Origin: Deltaproteobacteria bacterium
Lineage (GTDB): Bacteria > Myxococcota_A > Polyangia > Polyangiales > Houyiibacteriaceae
DNA: 64,000 bases
NCBI GenBank assembly: GCA_017644045.1
Contig: JAEPMI010000002.1
Location: forward strand, 323,026-387,025
Direction: 5' to 3'
Positions 45,241 through 53,660 of this stretch are shown here, one piece after another. Position 1 is the stretch's first letter. Each line of letters starts with the position of its first letter. Under the pieces are notes generated by a model that made no database searches, was not told the origin of the DNA, and was given only the letters and a program-made list of their open reading frames with translations. A program made the translations under genes and the position numbers.

Positions 45241-46600
45241 GTCGGTCTCGGAGGGTCGTCCGAGGGATCTTCAATCGCTTTGCGGCGGCGGTCAGGTTGC
45301 CATTGCACTCGGCGAAGACCCGCTCGATGGCCATGCGCTCGAGGTCCGGCAGCCCGTAGTCGCTCGAGGTCATGAGCGCCGCGACCCGCTCCACCGCGCT
45401 CTCTGGGTGTGGGTCCGGCTCTCTGCGCTTCGCGGCGGTCAACGCCGGAGCGACATGCCGCACCTCGATGCGCCCTGCGGCCTTGGCGAGCGCAGAGAGC
45501 AACATCGCGCGGAGCTCACGCACGTTGCCCGGGAAGTGATGGGTGGCGAGGGCGTAGAGCGCCTGCCGCGAGATGCCCTCTGCGGCATGCGGATGGCTCT
45601 CCACGAATCGCGCGAGGAAGTGATGGACGAGCGGCTCGATGTCCTCCGGGCGCGCTCGAAGCGGAGTGGTGTCGAGCCGGAAGCCCGCCAGTCGGAAGTA
45701 GAGATCGGAGCGGAGCGGCTCGTTCGGCCCACCGCGCAGGTCGCGGTTCGTGGCGCTCACGATGCGTGCGTCGAAGGAGCGCTCCGAAGTCGAGCCCACC
45801 CGCCGGTAGCGTCTCGTCTCGAGAACTCGCAGGAGCTTGGTCTGAAGCGATGGCGGGAGCTCACCCACTTCGTCGAGGAAGAGAGTGCCATCGGCGGCCC
45901 GCTCGAAGAGTCCGGCCTTCGCCTCGATGGCTCCGGTGAACGCGCCCTTTGCATGGCCGAAGAGCTCCGACTCGAAGAGCGACTCCGGCATCGCGGCGCA
46001 GTTGATGGCGACGAACTCTCCCGAGCGTCCGCTGTGATCGTGGAGGGCTCGCGCGACCACCTCTTTGCCCGTGCCGGTCTCACCGATGACCATGACCGGG
46101 AGATCGTGCACGGGCGCCAGCCTCTGGACCTGCTGCCGGAGACTCCCGATCGCGGCCGACTCGCCGACGAGCTCCGGAACGGTCGACCGAGCGGCCCGTC
46201 GCGGTCCGGCCAGCTCGTCGAGGACTTGGAAGAGATGCACCGGGCGCACCGGCTTCTCCAGGATCTCGTCCGCTCCGAGTCGGAGCGCATCGACCGTGAG
46301 CTGCTCGTCGAGGTAGCCAGACATCACGATGACCTTCGAGGACCGCTCGGCCGGCAGCTGCCGCAGGACCTCGAGCCCACCCGCGCCGGGTAGTCGCAGA
46401 TCGAGGAGGAGAACGTCGAAAGGGAGCGAGTCCATCGCGGCCATCGCGGTGGGCCCGTCGTGAGCCACCTTCGTTTGCCAACCACGACGCTCGAGCGACC
46501 GCGCGATACTACGCGCCAGTCCGTGATCGTTCTCGGCGATCAGAACTCGTGCAGCATCCCCTCCCTGGGGGTGCAAATCAGTACTGTCACCCGAGATCAA
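45218..46600 (-). CDS. NtrC-type sigma-54-dependent response regulator
   Basis: A 460-residue activator: receiver domain with Asp 67 (LLLDLRLPG), AAA+ domain with Walker A GETGTGKE (173-180) and the sigma-54 contact motif GAFTGA (219-224), and a Fis-type helix-turn-helix at the C-terminus ([20 protein letters not shown]). It should switch on sigma-54 promoters when phosphorylated. The start is uncertain: TTG at 46600 or TTG at 46576. It is tail-to-tail with the receiver-DUF4388 gene and divergent from the lipoprotein gene at 46691, beside a palindrome. Its sensor kinase may be the one at 42456. Confidence 0.93.
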   Translation of the reverse strand: MISGDSTDLHPQGGDAARVLIAENDHGLARSIARSLERRGWQTKVAHDGPTAMAAMDSLPFDVLLLDLRLPGAGGLEVLRQLPAERSSKVIVMSGYLDEQLTVDALRLGADEILEKPVRPVHLFQVLDELAGPRRAARSTVPELVGESAAIGSLRQQVQRLAPVHDLPVMVIGETGTGKEVVARALHDHSGRSGEFVAINCAAMPESLFESELFGHAKGAFTGAIEAKAGLFERAADGTLFLDEVGELPPSLQTKLLRVLETRRYRRVGSTSERSFDARIVSATNRDLRGGPNEPLRSDLYFRLAGFRLDTTPLRARPEDIEPLVHHFLARFVESHPHAAEGISRQALYALATHHFPGNVRELRAMLLSALAKAAGRIEVRHVAPALTAAKRREPDPHPESAVERVAALMTSSDYGLPDLERMAIERVFAECNGNLTAAAKRLKIPRTTLRDRLKRYGIR

Positions 46601-46613
46601 TTACACCAACACT

Positions 46614-46637
46614 GCGCCAATTGCACCAATGGTGCAA
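46614..46637. promoter_or_regulatory. Palindrome and sigma-54-like element before the NtrC-type gene
   Basis: TTGCACC-AAT-GGTGCAA at 46621-46637 is a perfect inverted repeat with 7-base arms, and a further GGTGCAA lies at 46570-46576. On the minus strand a GG-N10-GC pair (GG at 46627-46626, GC at 46615-46614) suggests a weak sigma-54 promoter overlapping the palindrome. The fit to the -12 consensus is poor. Confidence 0.35.
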
Positions 46638-46690
46638 ACCTACGGACGCACTTCGTACAGTCGGCGGAATGGTAGACTGGAAAAAGCGGC

Positions 46691-47410
46691 ATGAACCAGA
46701 GTCACCAAACTAGAACTCTGCTTCTCACCTCCGTCGTACTCCTGGGCTGCCAAGCTCCTGGTCCTACAGCCAGCCATTCCGCGCTGGAGGGGGCGGACAC
46801 CCTCGTCTTCCTGGAGCGAGTCACGGAATCGGCGCACGGCTCGGATCAGCGGCCGCTCTACGCCCTCGCCTGGCGCAGCACCGACGGGCGGCTGGACCCC
46901 ATCGACCTACCCGAACCCGCCATGCATGCGGTGGCGCTCGGGGAGCTCGTCTACTGGGTCGACGGGGCGCACCGCCTCCATCGCTTCGAAGGCGGCGCCG
47001 ACGAGCTCCTCGCCGAGGGGGTCTTCGCCCGACCGATCGCGAACGGCGAGCGGGTCTTCTTCGTCCAGGGCGACACGGGCGAGGCGCAGACGATCCACTG
47101 GCACGACGTCCACGGCGACGACGGCCGGCTGGCGACCGACCTCTATCAACTGGGTTCCCTCGCGGCAGCGCCCGACGACTCCGCGCTCCTCGGCGTCGGC
47201 TCGGTGAATGGAGGCGTCGCCGGACTCTGGGTCATCCCGCTCGACGGTGAGCCCCGCTGCCTGAGCAACTGCGGGCTGCGCGTCGGACGGCCATGGGGCG
47301 ACGCGTTCGTGGCGCCGCCCGGCGACGCGAGCGGCCTCACCTTCGACGGCGACGAAGTCCACTGGGACACGCCGGCGGGCCGGGTCAGCCGCTCCTGGGG
47401 GCCGCTGTGA
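46691..47410 (+). CDS. Lipoprotein of unknown function
   Basis: A 239-residue protein with a signal and lipobox (VVLLGC, Cys 20). The body has repeated short beta-like units (LPEPAMHAVALGELVYWVDG, GVFARPIANGERVFFVQG) suggesting a propeller. The stop overlaps the start of the M23 peptidase gene by GTGA, so the two are made together. Confidence 0.78.
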   Translation: MNQSHQTRTLLLTSVVLLGCQAPGPTASHSALEGADTLVFLERVTESAHGSDQRPLYALAWRSTDGRLDPIDLPEPAMHAVALGELVYWVDGAHRLHRFEGGADELLAEGVFARPIANGERVFFVQGDTGEAQTIHWHDVHGDDGRLATDLYQLGSLAAAPDDSALLGVGSVNGGVAGLWVIPLDGEPRCLSNCGLRVGRPWGDAFVAPPGDASGLTFDGDEVHWDTPAGRVSRSWGPL

Positions 47411-48681
47411 GGCTCGCTCCCCTCATCGTGACGCTGGTCGCGGCGAGCACCGCCAGCGCGCAGATGAGCCGCCCGACCGAGTGCAGCTCGTGCATCGCGG
47501 GCTGGTACTACTTCGACAACAACGGCGCGGCCGCGGGCGACCAGGACTACACCTGCGCGAGCAGCTCCTACGACGGGCACCGCGGGAGCGACTTCAGCCT
47601 CGCGGGGGGCAATGGCGCCATCGACGGTGGCTGGGGCGTCGTCGCGACGGCAGATGGAACGGTCGAGAGCGCGCAAGACGGTCACTACGACCGGTGCACC
47701 GCGTGTGGTGGGGCCAACTGCGGGACCGACTTCGGGTTCGGCTTCGGCAACCACCTGGTGATCAACCACGGCTCCTACAAGGTCGTGTACGCGCACATGC
47801 GCACTGGGAGCCTGCGGGTCGGGCCCGGCGACACGGTGACCTGCGGCCAGGTCATCGGTGAGATCGCGAGCTCCGGATGCAGCACCGGGGCGCACCTGCA
47901 CTACGAGACGCGACCGCTCGGCGGGAACTACCTCACCGCGTTCGATCCCTTTCAGGGAGCGTGCGGTCGGGCGAGCTCGCTCTTCAACGACCAGGGCCCC
48001 TACCGGGGCCTGCCGGGCGACACCTGCGGACCGGTGACCCCGCCCTGCCCCGATGGGACCTTCGACATCTGGACCTGCAACGGCGCGATGACCGAGCGCA
48101 CGCGCTGCATCGACGGTGAGGTCATGACCGAGAGCTGCCCCGCCGGCTGCGTGTCGATGCCGGTCGGAACCGACGACGTCTGCGCGGACCCGCCGACCTG
48201 TCCCGGCGGCCTCACCGCCGAGTGGAGCTGCGACGGGAGCGGCCGGCGCCGCTGCATCGGCGGGGCGGTCGAGACCCAGGACTGCCCCGAGGGCTGCACC
48301 CCGGTGTCGGGCGGCGACGACACGTGCACGTCCGGGCCGATGGACGCGGACGGCGACGGCCACAACACCAGCGTCGACTGCGACGACGCGGACCCCACCC
48401 GTTACCCGGGCGCGACCGAGACGTGCGGTGACGGGGTCGACCAGAACTGCGATGGCGCCGACCCGGCGTGCCCCGGCACCGACGGCGGCATGCCTCGAGA
48501 TGGAGCCGTCCCGCCCACGGATGGGGGCGGCGTCCTCCCCGGCGTCGACGCTGGCGGCGCGAGCTCGCCGGAGCTGCGCACCGCCACGGGCGGCTGCGAT
48601 TGCGGGGTTCCCGGGAGCGGCGCGCCGCTCGGGGTGCTCTGGGTCGTCGGTGCGCTGATCGCCGTTCGACGTCGCCGCTGA
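47407..48681 (+). CDS. Secreted M23 (LytM) peptidase with Cys and MopE-like repeats
   Basis: A 424-residue secreted protein. A signal peptide ends in STASA. A LytM/M23 peptidase domain (about 30-190) has HRGSDFSLAGG and GAHLHYET, the His-Asp and HxH metal ligands; the enzymes cut peptidoglycan cross-links or elastin-like peptides. Two Cys-rich modules follow (CNGAMTERTRC, CDGSGRRRCIGG), then a MopE-like segment (DCDDADPTRYPGATETC). A tag closes the protein: TGGCDCGVPGSG, a hydrophobic stretch and AVRRRR. Starting at GTG 47407, it overlaps the lipoprotein gene. The tag implies anchoring or processing at the surface. Confidence 0.88.
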   Translation: MRLAPLIVTLVAASTASAQMSRPTECSSCIAGWYYFDNNGAAAGDQDYTCASSSYDGHRGSDFSLAGGNGAIDGGWGVVATADGTVESAQDGHYDRCTACGGANCGTDFGFGFGNHLVINHGSYKVVYAHMRTGSLRVGPGDTVTCGQVIGEIASSGCSTGAHLHYETRPLGGNYLTAFDPFQGACGRASSLFNDQGPYRGLPGDTCGPVTPPCPDGTFDIWTCNGAMTERTRCIDGEVMTESCPAGCVSMPVGTDDVCADPPTCPGGLTAEWSCDGSGRRRCIGGAVETQDCPEGCTPVSGGDDTCTSGPMDADGDGHNTSVDCDDADPTRYPGATETCGDGVDQNCDGADPACPGTDGGMPRDGAVPPTDGGGVLPGVDAGGASSPELRTATGGCDCGVPGSGAPLGVLWVVGALIAVRRRR

Positions 48682-48826
48682 CCGAACCGGTCCGTTCCAT
48701 GGCGTGAGAAGTCTCCGAGCCGCGCGCGAACGTTCGCCACCGGGGAGGAATCTTCCGAGGGAAGGCCCCGTACAACCGCCCGTGGCCGCATCCAACGACA
48801 ACCCTGGATCGGACCGACCCCGCGCC

Positions 48827-49879
48827 ATGCAGACCCTCCCCGAATTCGCCGCCCCGTCGATCCCCATCCCCGAGTCCGCTCGGGTTCCGAAGACCGGTCC
48901 CGGCCAAGCGCGGGTGGTGCCGAAGACCTGGGAGGGTCCGGCCGCCACCATGGTGGACGTGCCGCGGGCGGCGATGCAGCCGAGCGAGCCGCCGCACCCG
49001 CACCCCGAAGAGCGCGAGGGCCGCATCCTCGGTGGCGCCTACCAGCTCCTCGTGCCCATCGGCACCGGGTCGACGGGCGCGGTCTACGAGGCGCGCCACC
49101 TGCCGAGCGGCCAGGCTGTCGCCGTGAAGGTGCTCCGCGAGAAGTGGCGGACCTCGGACGGACAGAAGCGCCGCTTCGAGCGCGAAGCGCGGGCGGGCTC
49201 CATCATCCGTCACCGGCACATCGTGCGCCTGCTCGACGCCGGCGTGGAGCCGGACGGCACCGCGTGGCAGGTCCTCGAGCTGCTGCAGGGCCGCGAGCTG
49301 GCGACCGCCGTCGAGCAGCGACCGCTCGCCATCGAAGAGGCGATGCTCCTGGCGCGCCAGCTCCTCGAGGCGCTGCAGGCCGTCCACCTCCGCGGGTACG
49401 TTCATCGCGACGTGAAGCCCGAGAACGTCTTCCTCGTCGACCGGGAGGACGGCCGACTCTTCGCCAAGCTCCTCGACTTCGGGATCGCCAAGCCGATGAT
49501 CCCGACGCTGACCACCCCAGCCCTCACCGAAGAGGGAGTGATCCTCGGGACGCCCCAGTACATGGCGCCCGAGCAGATCACCGGCGACCTGCCAGTCACC
49601 CCCTCGTCCGACCTGTGGGCGCTCGGCGCCGTCCTCTTCACTGCGCTCGCCGGACGCCCGCCCTTCTACGAGGCACAGCTCAGCACCCTGCTCGTCAAGA
49701 TCGCCCGCGAGCCCGCCCCTTCGGTCGCCTACTTCCGCGGCGACGTCCCGCGTCGCTTCGCGGAGATCCTGGCGCGTGCGCTCCGCACTCACCCCGCGCA
49801 TCGCTACCGCGACGCCGCCGAGATGAGCGAGGATCTCGAGCGCTGCATCGCCGATCACGGCAGCCTCTCCGACTACTGA
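48827..49879 (+). CDS. Ser/Thr protein kinase
   Basis: A 350-residue soluble Hanks-type kinase. About 60 residues of disordered Pro-rich sequence precede the kinase fold (about 65-340): PIGTGSTGAVYEARH, YVHRDVKPENVFL, LLDFGIAKPM, and a GTPQYMAPEQI activation segment. There is no membrane helix. I chose the ATG at 48827; a GTG at 48704 would add about 40 more disordered residues. Neighbours are the M23 peptidase and the MopE-like protein, with no shared operon. Confidence 0.9.
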   Translation: MQTLPEFAAPSIPIPESARVPKTGPGQARVVPKTWEGPAATMVDVPRAAMQPSEPPHPHPEEREGRILGGAYQLLVPIGTGSTGAVYEARHLPSGQAVAVKVLREKWRTSDGQKRRFEREARAGSIIRHRHIVRLLDAGVEPDGTAWQVLELLQGRELATAVEQRPLAIEEAMLLARQLLEALQAVHLRGYVHRDVKPENVFLVDREDGRLFAKLLDFGIAKPMIPTLTTPALTEEGVILGTPQYMAPEQITGDLPVTPSSDLWALGAVLFTALAGRPPFYEAQLSTLLVKIAREPAPSVAYFRGDVPRRFAEILARALRTHPAHRYRDAAEMSEDLERCIADHGSLSDY

Positions 49880-49975
49880 ACGACGCGTGTTGCCAACCGC
49901 GCAACAGCCGCAGCACCCACGCCGGTTTCGCGTGCACGCGCGCGTGGGGCGCGTATCGTGCAGGACATCTTGCCC

Positions 49976-52345
49976 ATGCCTTGCCTCCGCACGCTCCGCT
50001 CGCTCGTCGTTGCCACGGCCCTGATCGCGGGCGTCCTCGGCTCACCCGCGCCCGCCGCTGCGTTCGAAGGCTACGCCGCGCAGGTCCCCAACCGCGCCAC
50101 GGCCGTGAACACCGTCGGGACCACCCGACCGTGCATCACCTGCCACGACAACGCGGACGGCGGGTCGGGCTGTGGCATCACCGGCGGACCGCCCCCCTGC
50201 CTGAATCCCTTCGGTCTCCAGTTTCGAGCAAGCGCGTACACCTGGAGCGCGTCGCTGGCCAACATGGACGCCGACGGCGACGGGTTCCGGAACGGCCAGG
50301 AGCTCCAGGACCCGAGCGGGAGCTGGGTCTTCGGCCTGCCTACCCCGGGCAACGCCTCTTGCGTGACGCGGCCGGGCTTCTCGAACAGCCACCCCGGGCA
50401 GATCGACGCCGATGGTGACGGCTATTGCTGCTTCGGCCGCGACCTGAACATGAACGGCACCTGCTCCGGCTTCGGCAGCGAGAACGGCGGCCAGTTCGAC
50501 TGCGACGACAGCGACAACGCGATCCACTCCGGCGCGACCGAGGTCTGCACCAACGCCGAGGACGACGACTGCGACGGTCAGGACACCTTCGACGAGCCCA
50601 TGTGCTCGCCGGTGGTCGACCGAGACGGAGACGGCTTCTGCCCGATGGGCGTGGATCTGAACGGTGACGGGAACTGCGTGAGCTCGGCGGCGGAGATGAC
50701 CAGCGCGTCGGACTGCGACGACACCCGCGTCACGGTGAACCCGGACCAGGACGAGAACTGCGGCGACGGTCGGGACAACGACTGCGACGGCGACGTCGAC
50801 ACCGCGGACTCCACCTGCCGCAACGACGTCGACGCCGACGACGACGGCTTCTGCCCCCTCGGCACCGACGTGAACGACGACGGCGACTGCATGGACGCCG
50901 GCGAGAACGTCGGCGGCGACTGCGATGACAGCGACCCGCTCGCCAACTCGGGCGCCACCGAGGTCTGCACCGATGGCAGCGACAACGACTGCGATGGTGA
51001 CGCCGACTTCATGGACGACATGTGCGTCGGCTTCGAGGACGAGGACGGCGACGGCTACTGCCCGGCGGGCCAGGACATGGACGGCGACGGAAGCTGCGTG
51101 GACCCCGGAGAGGAAGGCGGCCTCGTCGACTGCAACGACGCCGAGCCGACCATCAACCCCGGCGCCCCGGAGCGCTGCCTCGAAGCGGTCGACGCCGACT
51201 GCGACGGCAACATGGGGATCGCCGACACCGACTGCGGTGGCTTCCGCGACAGTGACGGCGACGGCTACTGCTTCCGCGGGCGAGACATGGACGGCGACGG
51301 GAGCTGCGTCGATCCCGGAGAGGCCGACGTGGCGAGCGACTGCCGCGACGACCTGCCCGCCGTGAACCCCGACGCGACCGAGCTCTGCACCGACGGGCTC
51401 GACAACGACTGCGACGGCAGCACGGACGCCTACGACCCCCTCTGCTCGATGGACTACCTCGACCACGACGGGGACTTCTGGTGCGAGGTCGGCGAGGATC
51501 TGAACACCGATGGCGACTGCTCCGACCCAGGCGAGCAAGGCGGACCGGCCGACGCCGCACCGATGGATCCGACCATCTATCCCGGCGCACCCGAGAACTG
51601 CATCGACGGCAAGGACAACGACCAGGACGGGACGATCGACCGCGACGACGACGAATGCACCTCGGACGTGGACGCGGACGGCGACGGCTGGTGCCCGCTC
51701 GGCCAGGACCTCAACGGCGACGGCGACTGCAACGACGACATGGAGAACGTCCCGGCCTCCGACTGCGACGACATGGACTTCCGCCGGAACCCGGGGGTGT
51801 TCGAAGCCGAGTCGCCCGGCCCAGGTTGTCTGAACCGCCGCGACGACGACTGCGACGGCTTCGTCGACCTCGACGACAGCGAGTGCACCTACCTGCTCGA
51901 CCGGGACGGCGACGGCTTCTGCGGCGTCGGCATCGACGACAACGGGGACGGCGACTGCATCGACCTCGACGAGGACCGCGGCGGCGCGGTGATCGATTGC
52001 GACGACGACGACCCGACCAGCTACCCGTCGGCCGCCGAGATCTGCGATGACGACCGGGACAACGACTGCGACGGACGCGTGGACGCGCTCGACCCGGCGT
52101 GCGGCGGCTGCGCGGGCGACGGCACCTGCAACGACGGCAACCCCTGCACGACGGACCGCTGCACCGACGACGGCCTCGGCTGCGAGAACATCCCGATCGA
52201 GGGCTGCACGATGGGCGACGGCGGCATGGACGTCGACATGGGCGGCGACGGCTGCGGCTGCCGTACGGCCGGCGGTTCGAACGACGGCTGGCCGATCCTG
52301 CTGGTGCTCGGCGCGCTGATCGGTTGGCGTCGCCGGCGCCGCTGA
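49976..52345 (+). CDS. MopE-like repeat protein with CxxCH and C-terminal tag
   Basis: A 789-residue secreted protein. A signal peptide ends in PAPAAA. A CITCH motif (possible heme c) lies at about 55-60. About nine repeats follow, each of roughly 60-75 residues: DxDGDGYCxxGxDxNxDGxC, a DPGE or similar linker, and DCDDxxxxxNPGAxExCxDGxDNDCDG. These resemble the metal-binding MopE repeats, and the acidic DxDGD turns suggest calcium sites. The C-terminal tag (GDGCGCRTAGGS, hydrophobic LLVLGALIGW, RRRRR) matches that of the M23 peptidase. I chose the ATG at 49976; AGGA lies upstream. Confidence 0.88.
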   Translation: MPCLRTLRSLVVATALIAGVLGSPAPAAAFEGYAAQVPNRATAVNTVGTTRPCITCHDNADGGSGCGITGGPPPCLNPFGLQFRASAYTWSASLANMDADGDGFRNGQELQDPSGSWVFGLPTPGNASCVTRPGFSNSHPGQIDADGDGYCCFGRDLNMNGTCSGFGSENGGQFDCDDSDNAIHSGATEVCTNAEDDDCDGQDTFDEPMCSPVVDRDGDGFCPMGVDLNGDGNCVSSAAEMTSASDCDDTRVTVNPDQDENCGDGRDNDCDGDVDTADSTCRNDVDADDDGFCPLGTDVNDDGDCMDAGENVGGDCDDSDPLANSGATEVCTDGSDNDCDGDADFMDDMCVGFEDEDGDGYCPAGQDMDGDGSCVDPGEEGGLVDCNDAEPTINPGAPERCLEAVDADCDGNMGIADTDCGGFRDSDGDGYCFRGRDMDGDGSCVDPGEADVASDCRDDLPAVNPDATELCTDGLDNDCDGSTDAYDPLCSMDYLDHDGDFWCEVGEDLNTDGDCSDPGEQGGPADAAPMDPTIYPGAPENCIDGKDNDQDGTIDRDDDECTSDVDADGDGWCPLGQDLNGDGDCNDDMENVPASDCDDMDFRRNPGVFEAESPGPGCLNRRDDDCDGFVDLDDSECTYLLDRDGDGFCGVGIDDNGDGDCIDLDEDRGGAVIDCDDDDPTSYPSAAEICDDDRDNDCDGRVDALDPACGGCAGDGTCNDGNPCTTDRCTDDGLGCENIPIEGCTMGDGGMDVDMGGDGCGCRTAGGSNDGWPILLVLGALIGWRRRRR

Positions 52346-52365
52346 GGCTCCGAGGCAGCTTCGTG

Positions 52366-52896
52366 TCAGGTGTCGTTCGCGGGGCCGCCGAAGAGGGTGT
52401 CGTGGACGTCCCGGAGGATGGCCTGCGCCTCGTCCTTGGGGATCTCGAAGGCGGCGGCCAGCGAGTCGATGGCGGCGGCTTCCGCGTGAGCCACGAAGTC
52501 GTCGACGAAGGCCACGCCGGCGGCCAGGCGGAAGGCAAAGGAGCGCGCATCCGGTGCTCGAACGCGCGCCGCGGCGTCGTTCAGTCGCTGTGACCAGCCC
52601 TCGGTGTCGAGACCCCGAGTGAAGCTCTCGAGCATCGGCTCCACCGCGACGCCGTCGATGGCTCCCATGTCCTCGATGGCCTGGATGCTGGCCCGCAGCT
52701 GCTGGATCTCCGCGTCCGAGATGTGACCGTCGACCGCGGCCATCAGGAACATGATCTCCACGATGGCCTCGGACTCCTCGCGCGCCTCGTCGATCGGGTC
52801 GGGTGTGTCCGCGCCCTGCGCGTGGATGTACGACGCGATGGCATCGGCGACCGACTGACCGGTCGCGAGGGTCTTCAAGCGTTGGTCGAGCTCCAT
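52366..52896 (-). CDS. TerB-like protein
   Basis: A 176-residue helical protein resembling the TerB family (IMFLMAAVDGHISDAEIQQL, then AAGVAFVDDFVAHAEAAAID), which binds metal ions in tellurite-resistance systems. No ter genes are nearby, so the role is open. The ATG at 52896 is preceded by GGAGA; an earlier ATG would add a weakly conserved tail. It lies 136 bases downstream of a Roadblock gene on the same strand. Confidence 0.75.
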   Translation of the reverse strand: MELDQRLKTLATGQSVADAIASYIHAQGADTPDPIDEAREESEAIVEIMFLMAAVDGHISDAEIQQLRASIQAIEDMGAIDGVAVEPMLESFTRGLDTEGWSQRLNDAAARVRAPDARSFAFRLAAGVAFVDDFVAHAEAAAIDSLAAAFEIPKDEAQAILRDVHDTLFGGPANDT

Positions 52897-53032
52897 GTGT
52901 CTCTCCCGGCGATGTGCGGCCGGCACCTGCAAGAAGGCTATCACGCGCTCGTCGAAGGACTCGGCGCGCTGCGGCGCCGTGGGTACTGAGATGTTGGTCG
53001 GCCCCGCCTCCGCAATCCCCGGGGCCTCCAAG

Positions 53033-53389
53033 TCAGCCGAGCTCGAGCTGCGACTCCACGCCCTTGAGCTTGATTCGGGAGAGGGCCAGGTTCGACTTGG
53101 CCACGTCGAGAACGACGTAGATGAAGAACTGGGTCCCGACCATACGGATCAGGTGATACTGGGTGTCGAGGGTGACCAGGATGTCGACGATCCGGTCCTT
53201 GAGGCCGAGCTGATCACGGGCCTTCTTCTTCGAACGGACGACCTCCGTGTTCGCGGCCGCCGCCAGCTCCAGGTCGAATCCCGGATTGCCGATCGTGCCC
53301 AGACACATACCGCTGCCGTAGTCCACGATCGCGGCACCCGTGGCACCGTCGAGCTTCATGACCTCGTCGAGAGCTTCCTTGATATTCAT
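53033..53389 (-). CDS. Roadblock/LC7 domain protein
   Basis: A 118-residue Roadblock/LC7 protein (LDGATGAAIVDYGSGMCLGT, IVDILVTLDTQYHLIRMVGTQ). The ATG at 53389 follows AAGGAG. It is most similar to the first gene of the GTPase operon (NTEVVRSKKKA versus NTEVVRAKRKT), suggesting duplication, and may partner that GTPase although it lies 11 kb away. The TerB-like gene follows on the same strand. Confidence 0.93.
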   Translation of the reverse strand: MNIKEALDEVMKLDGATGAAIVDYGSGMCLGTIGNPGFDLELAAAANTEVVRSKKKARDQLGLKDRIVDILVTLDTQYHLIRMVGTQFFIYVVLDVAKSNLALSRIKLKGVESQLELG

Positions 53390-53445
53390 GCTGCGTCTCC
53401 TTTCACAAATACGGTATAAATGCAGTGTCCGAAAACACAACGGAA

Positions 53446-53470
53446 TCCTGCTACAGGAAACGAACTCCTG
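53446..53470. promoter_or_regulatory. Overlapping dyads upstream of the third Roadblock gene
   Basis: TCCTG-CTA-CAGGA (53446-53458) and CAGGA-AACGAAC-TCCTG (53454-53470) share one arm. Together they give alternative hairpins or adjacent sites for one regulator. They lie about 57 bases upstream of the gene, in one of the longest gene-free stretches (53390-53660). Confidence 0.35.
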
Positions 53471-53660
53471 TTCTTCCGTACTACCGATTCGATTCCCTGT
53501 CCCTCAGATGGGTGAGCATCTTGCCGTTCGCGCGGGGCTGACGGAAGCGTATTCGTCATGAATCCGATCGTGGACATGGACATGGACTCCGACAGCTCGA
53601 ACGAGTGGGTGACCGAAGTCGCGCCTTGCCCGCGTTCCTCCTCGACGCCACACAAGGCAG

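Noticed and set aside
45218-46600. Upstream-activator role for a secretion or pilus operon
   Set aside because: No such genes or strong sigma-54 promoters (GG-N10-GC with good consensus) were found nearby.
49880-49957. GTTGC/GCAAC hairpin before the MopE-like gene, considered as terminator of the kinase gene
   Set aside because: The stem is five bases and no T-run follows; too weak to support.
50400-52100. Tandem DNA repeat or CRISPR-like array in the MopE-like gene
   Set aside because: The periodicity is a protein repeat of 60-75 residues with variable DNA sequence; there are no identical short repeats with unique spacers.
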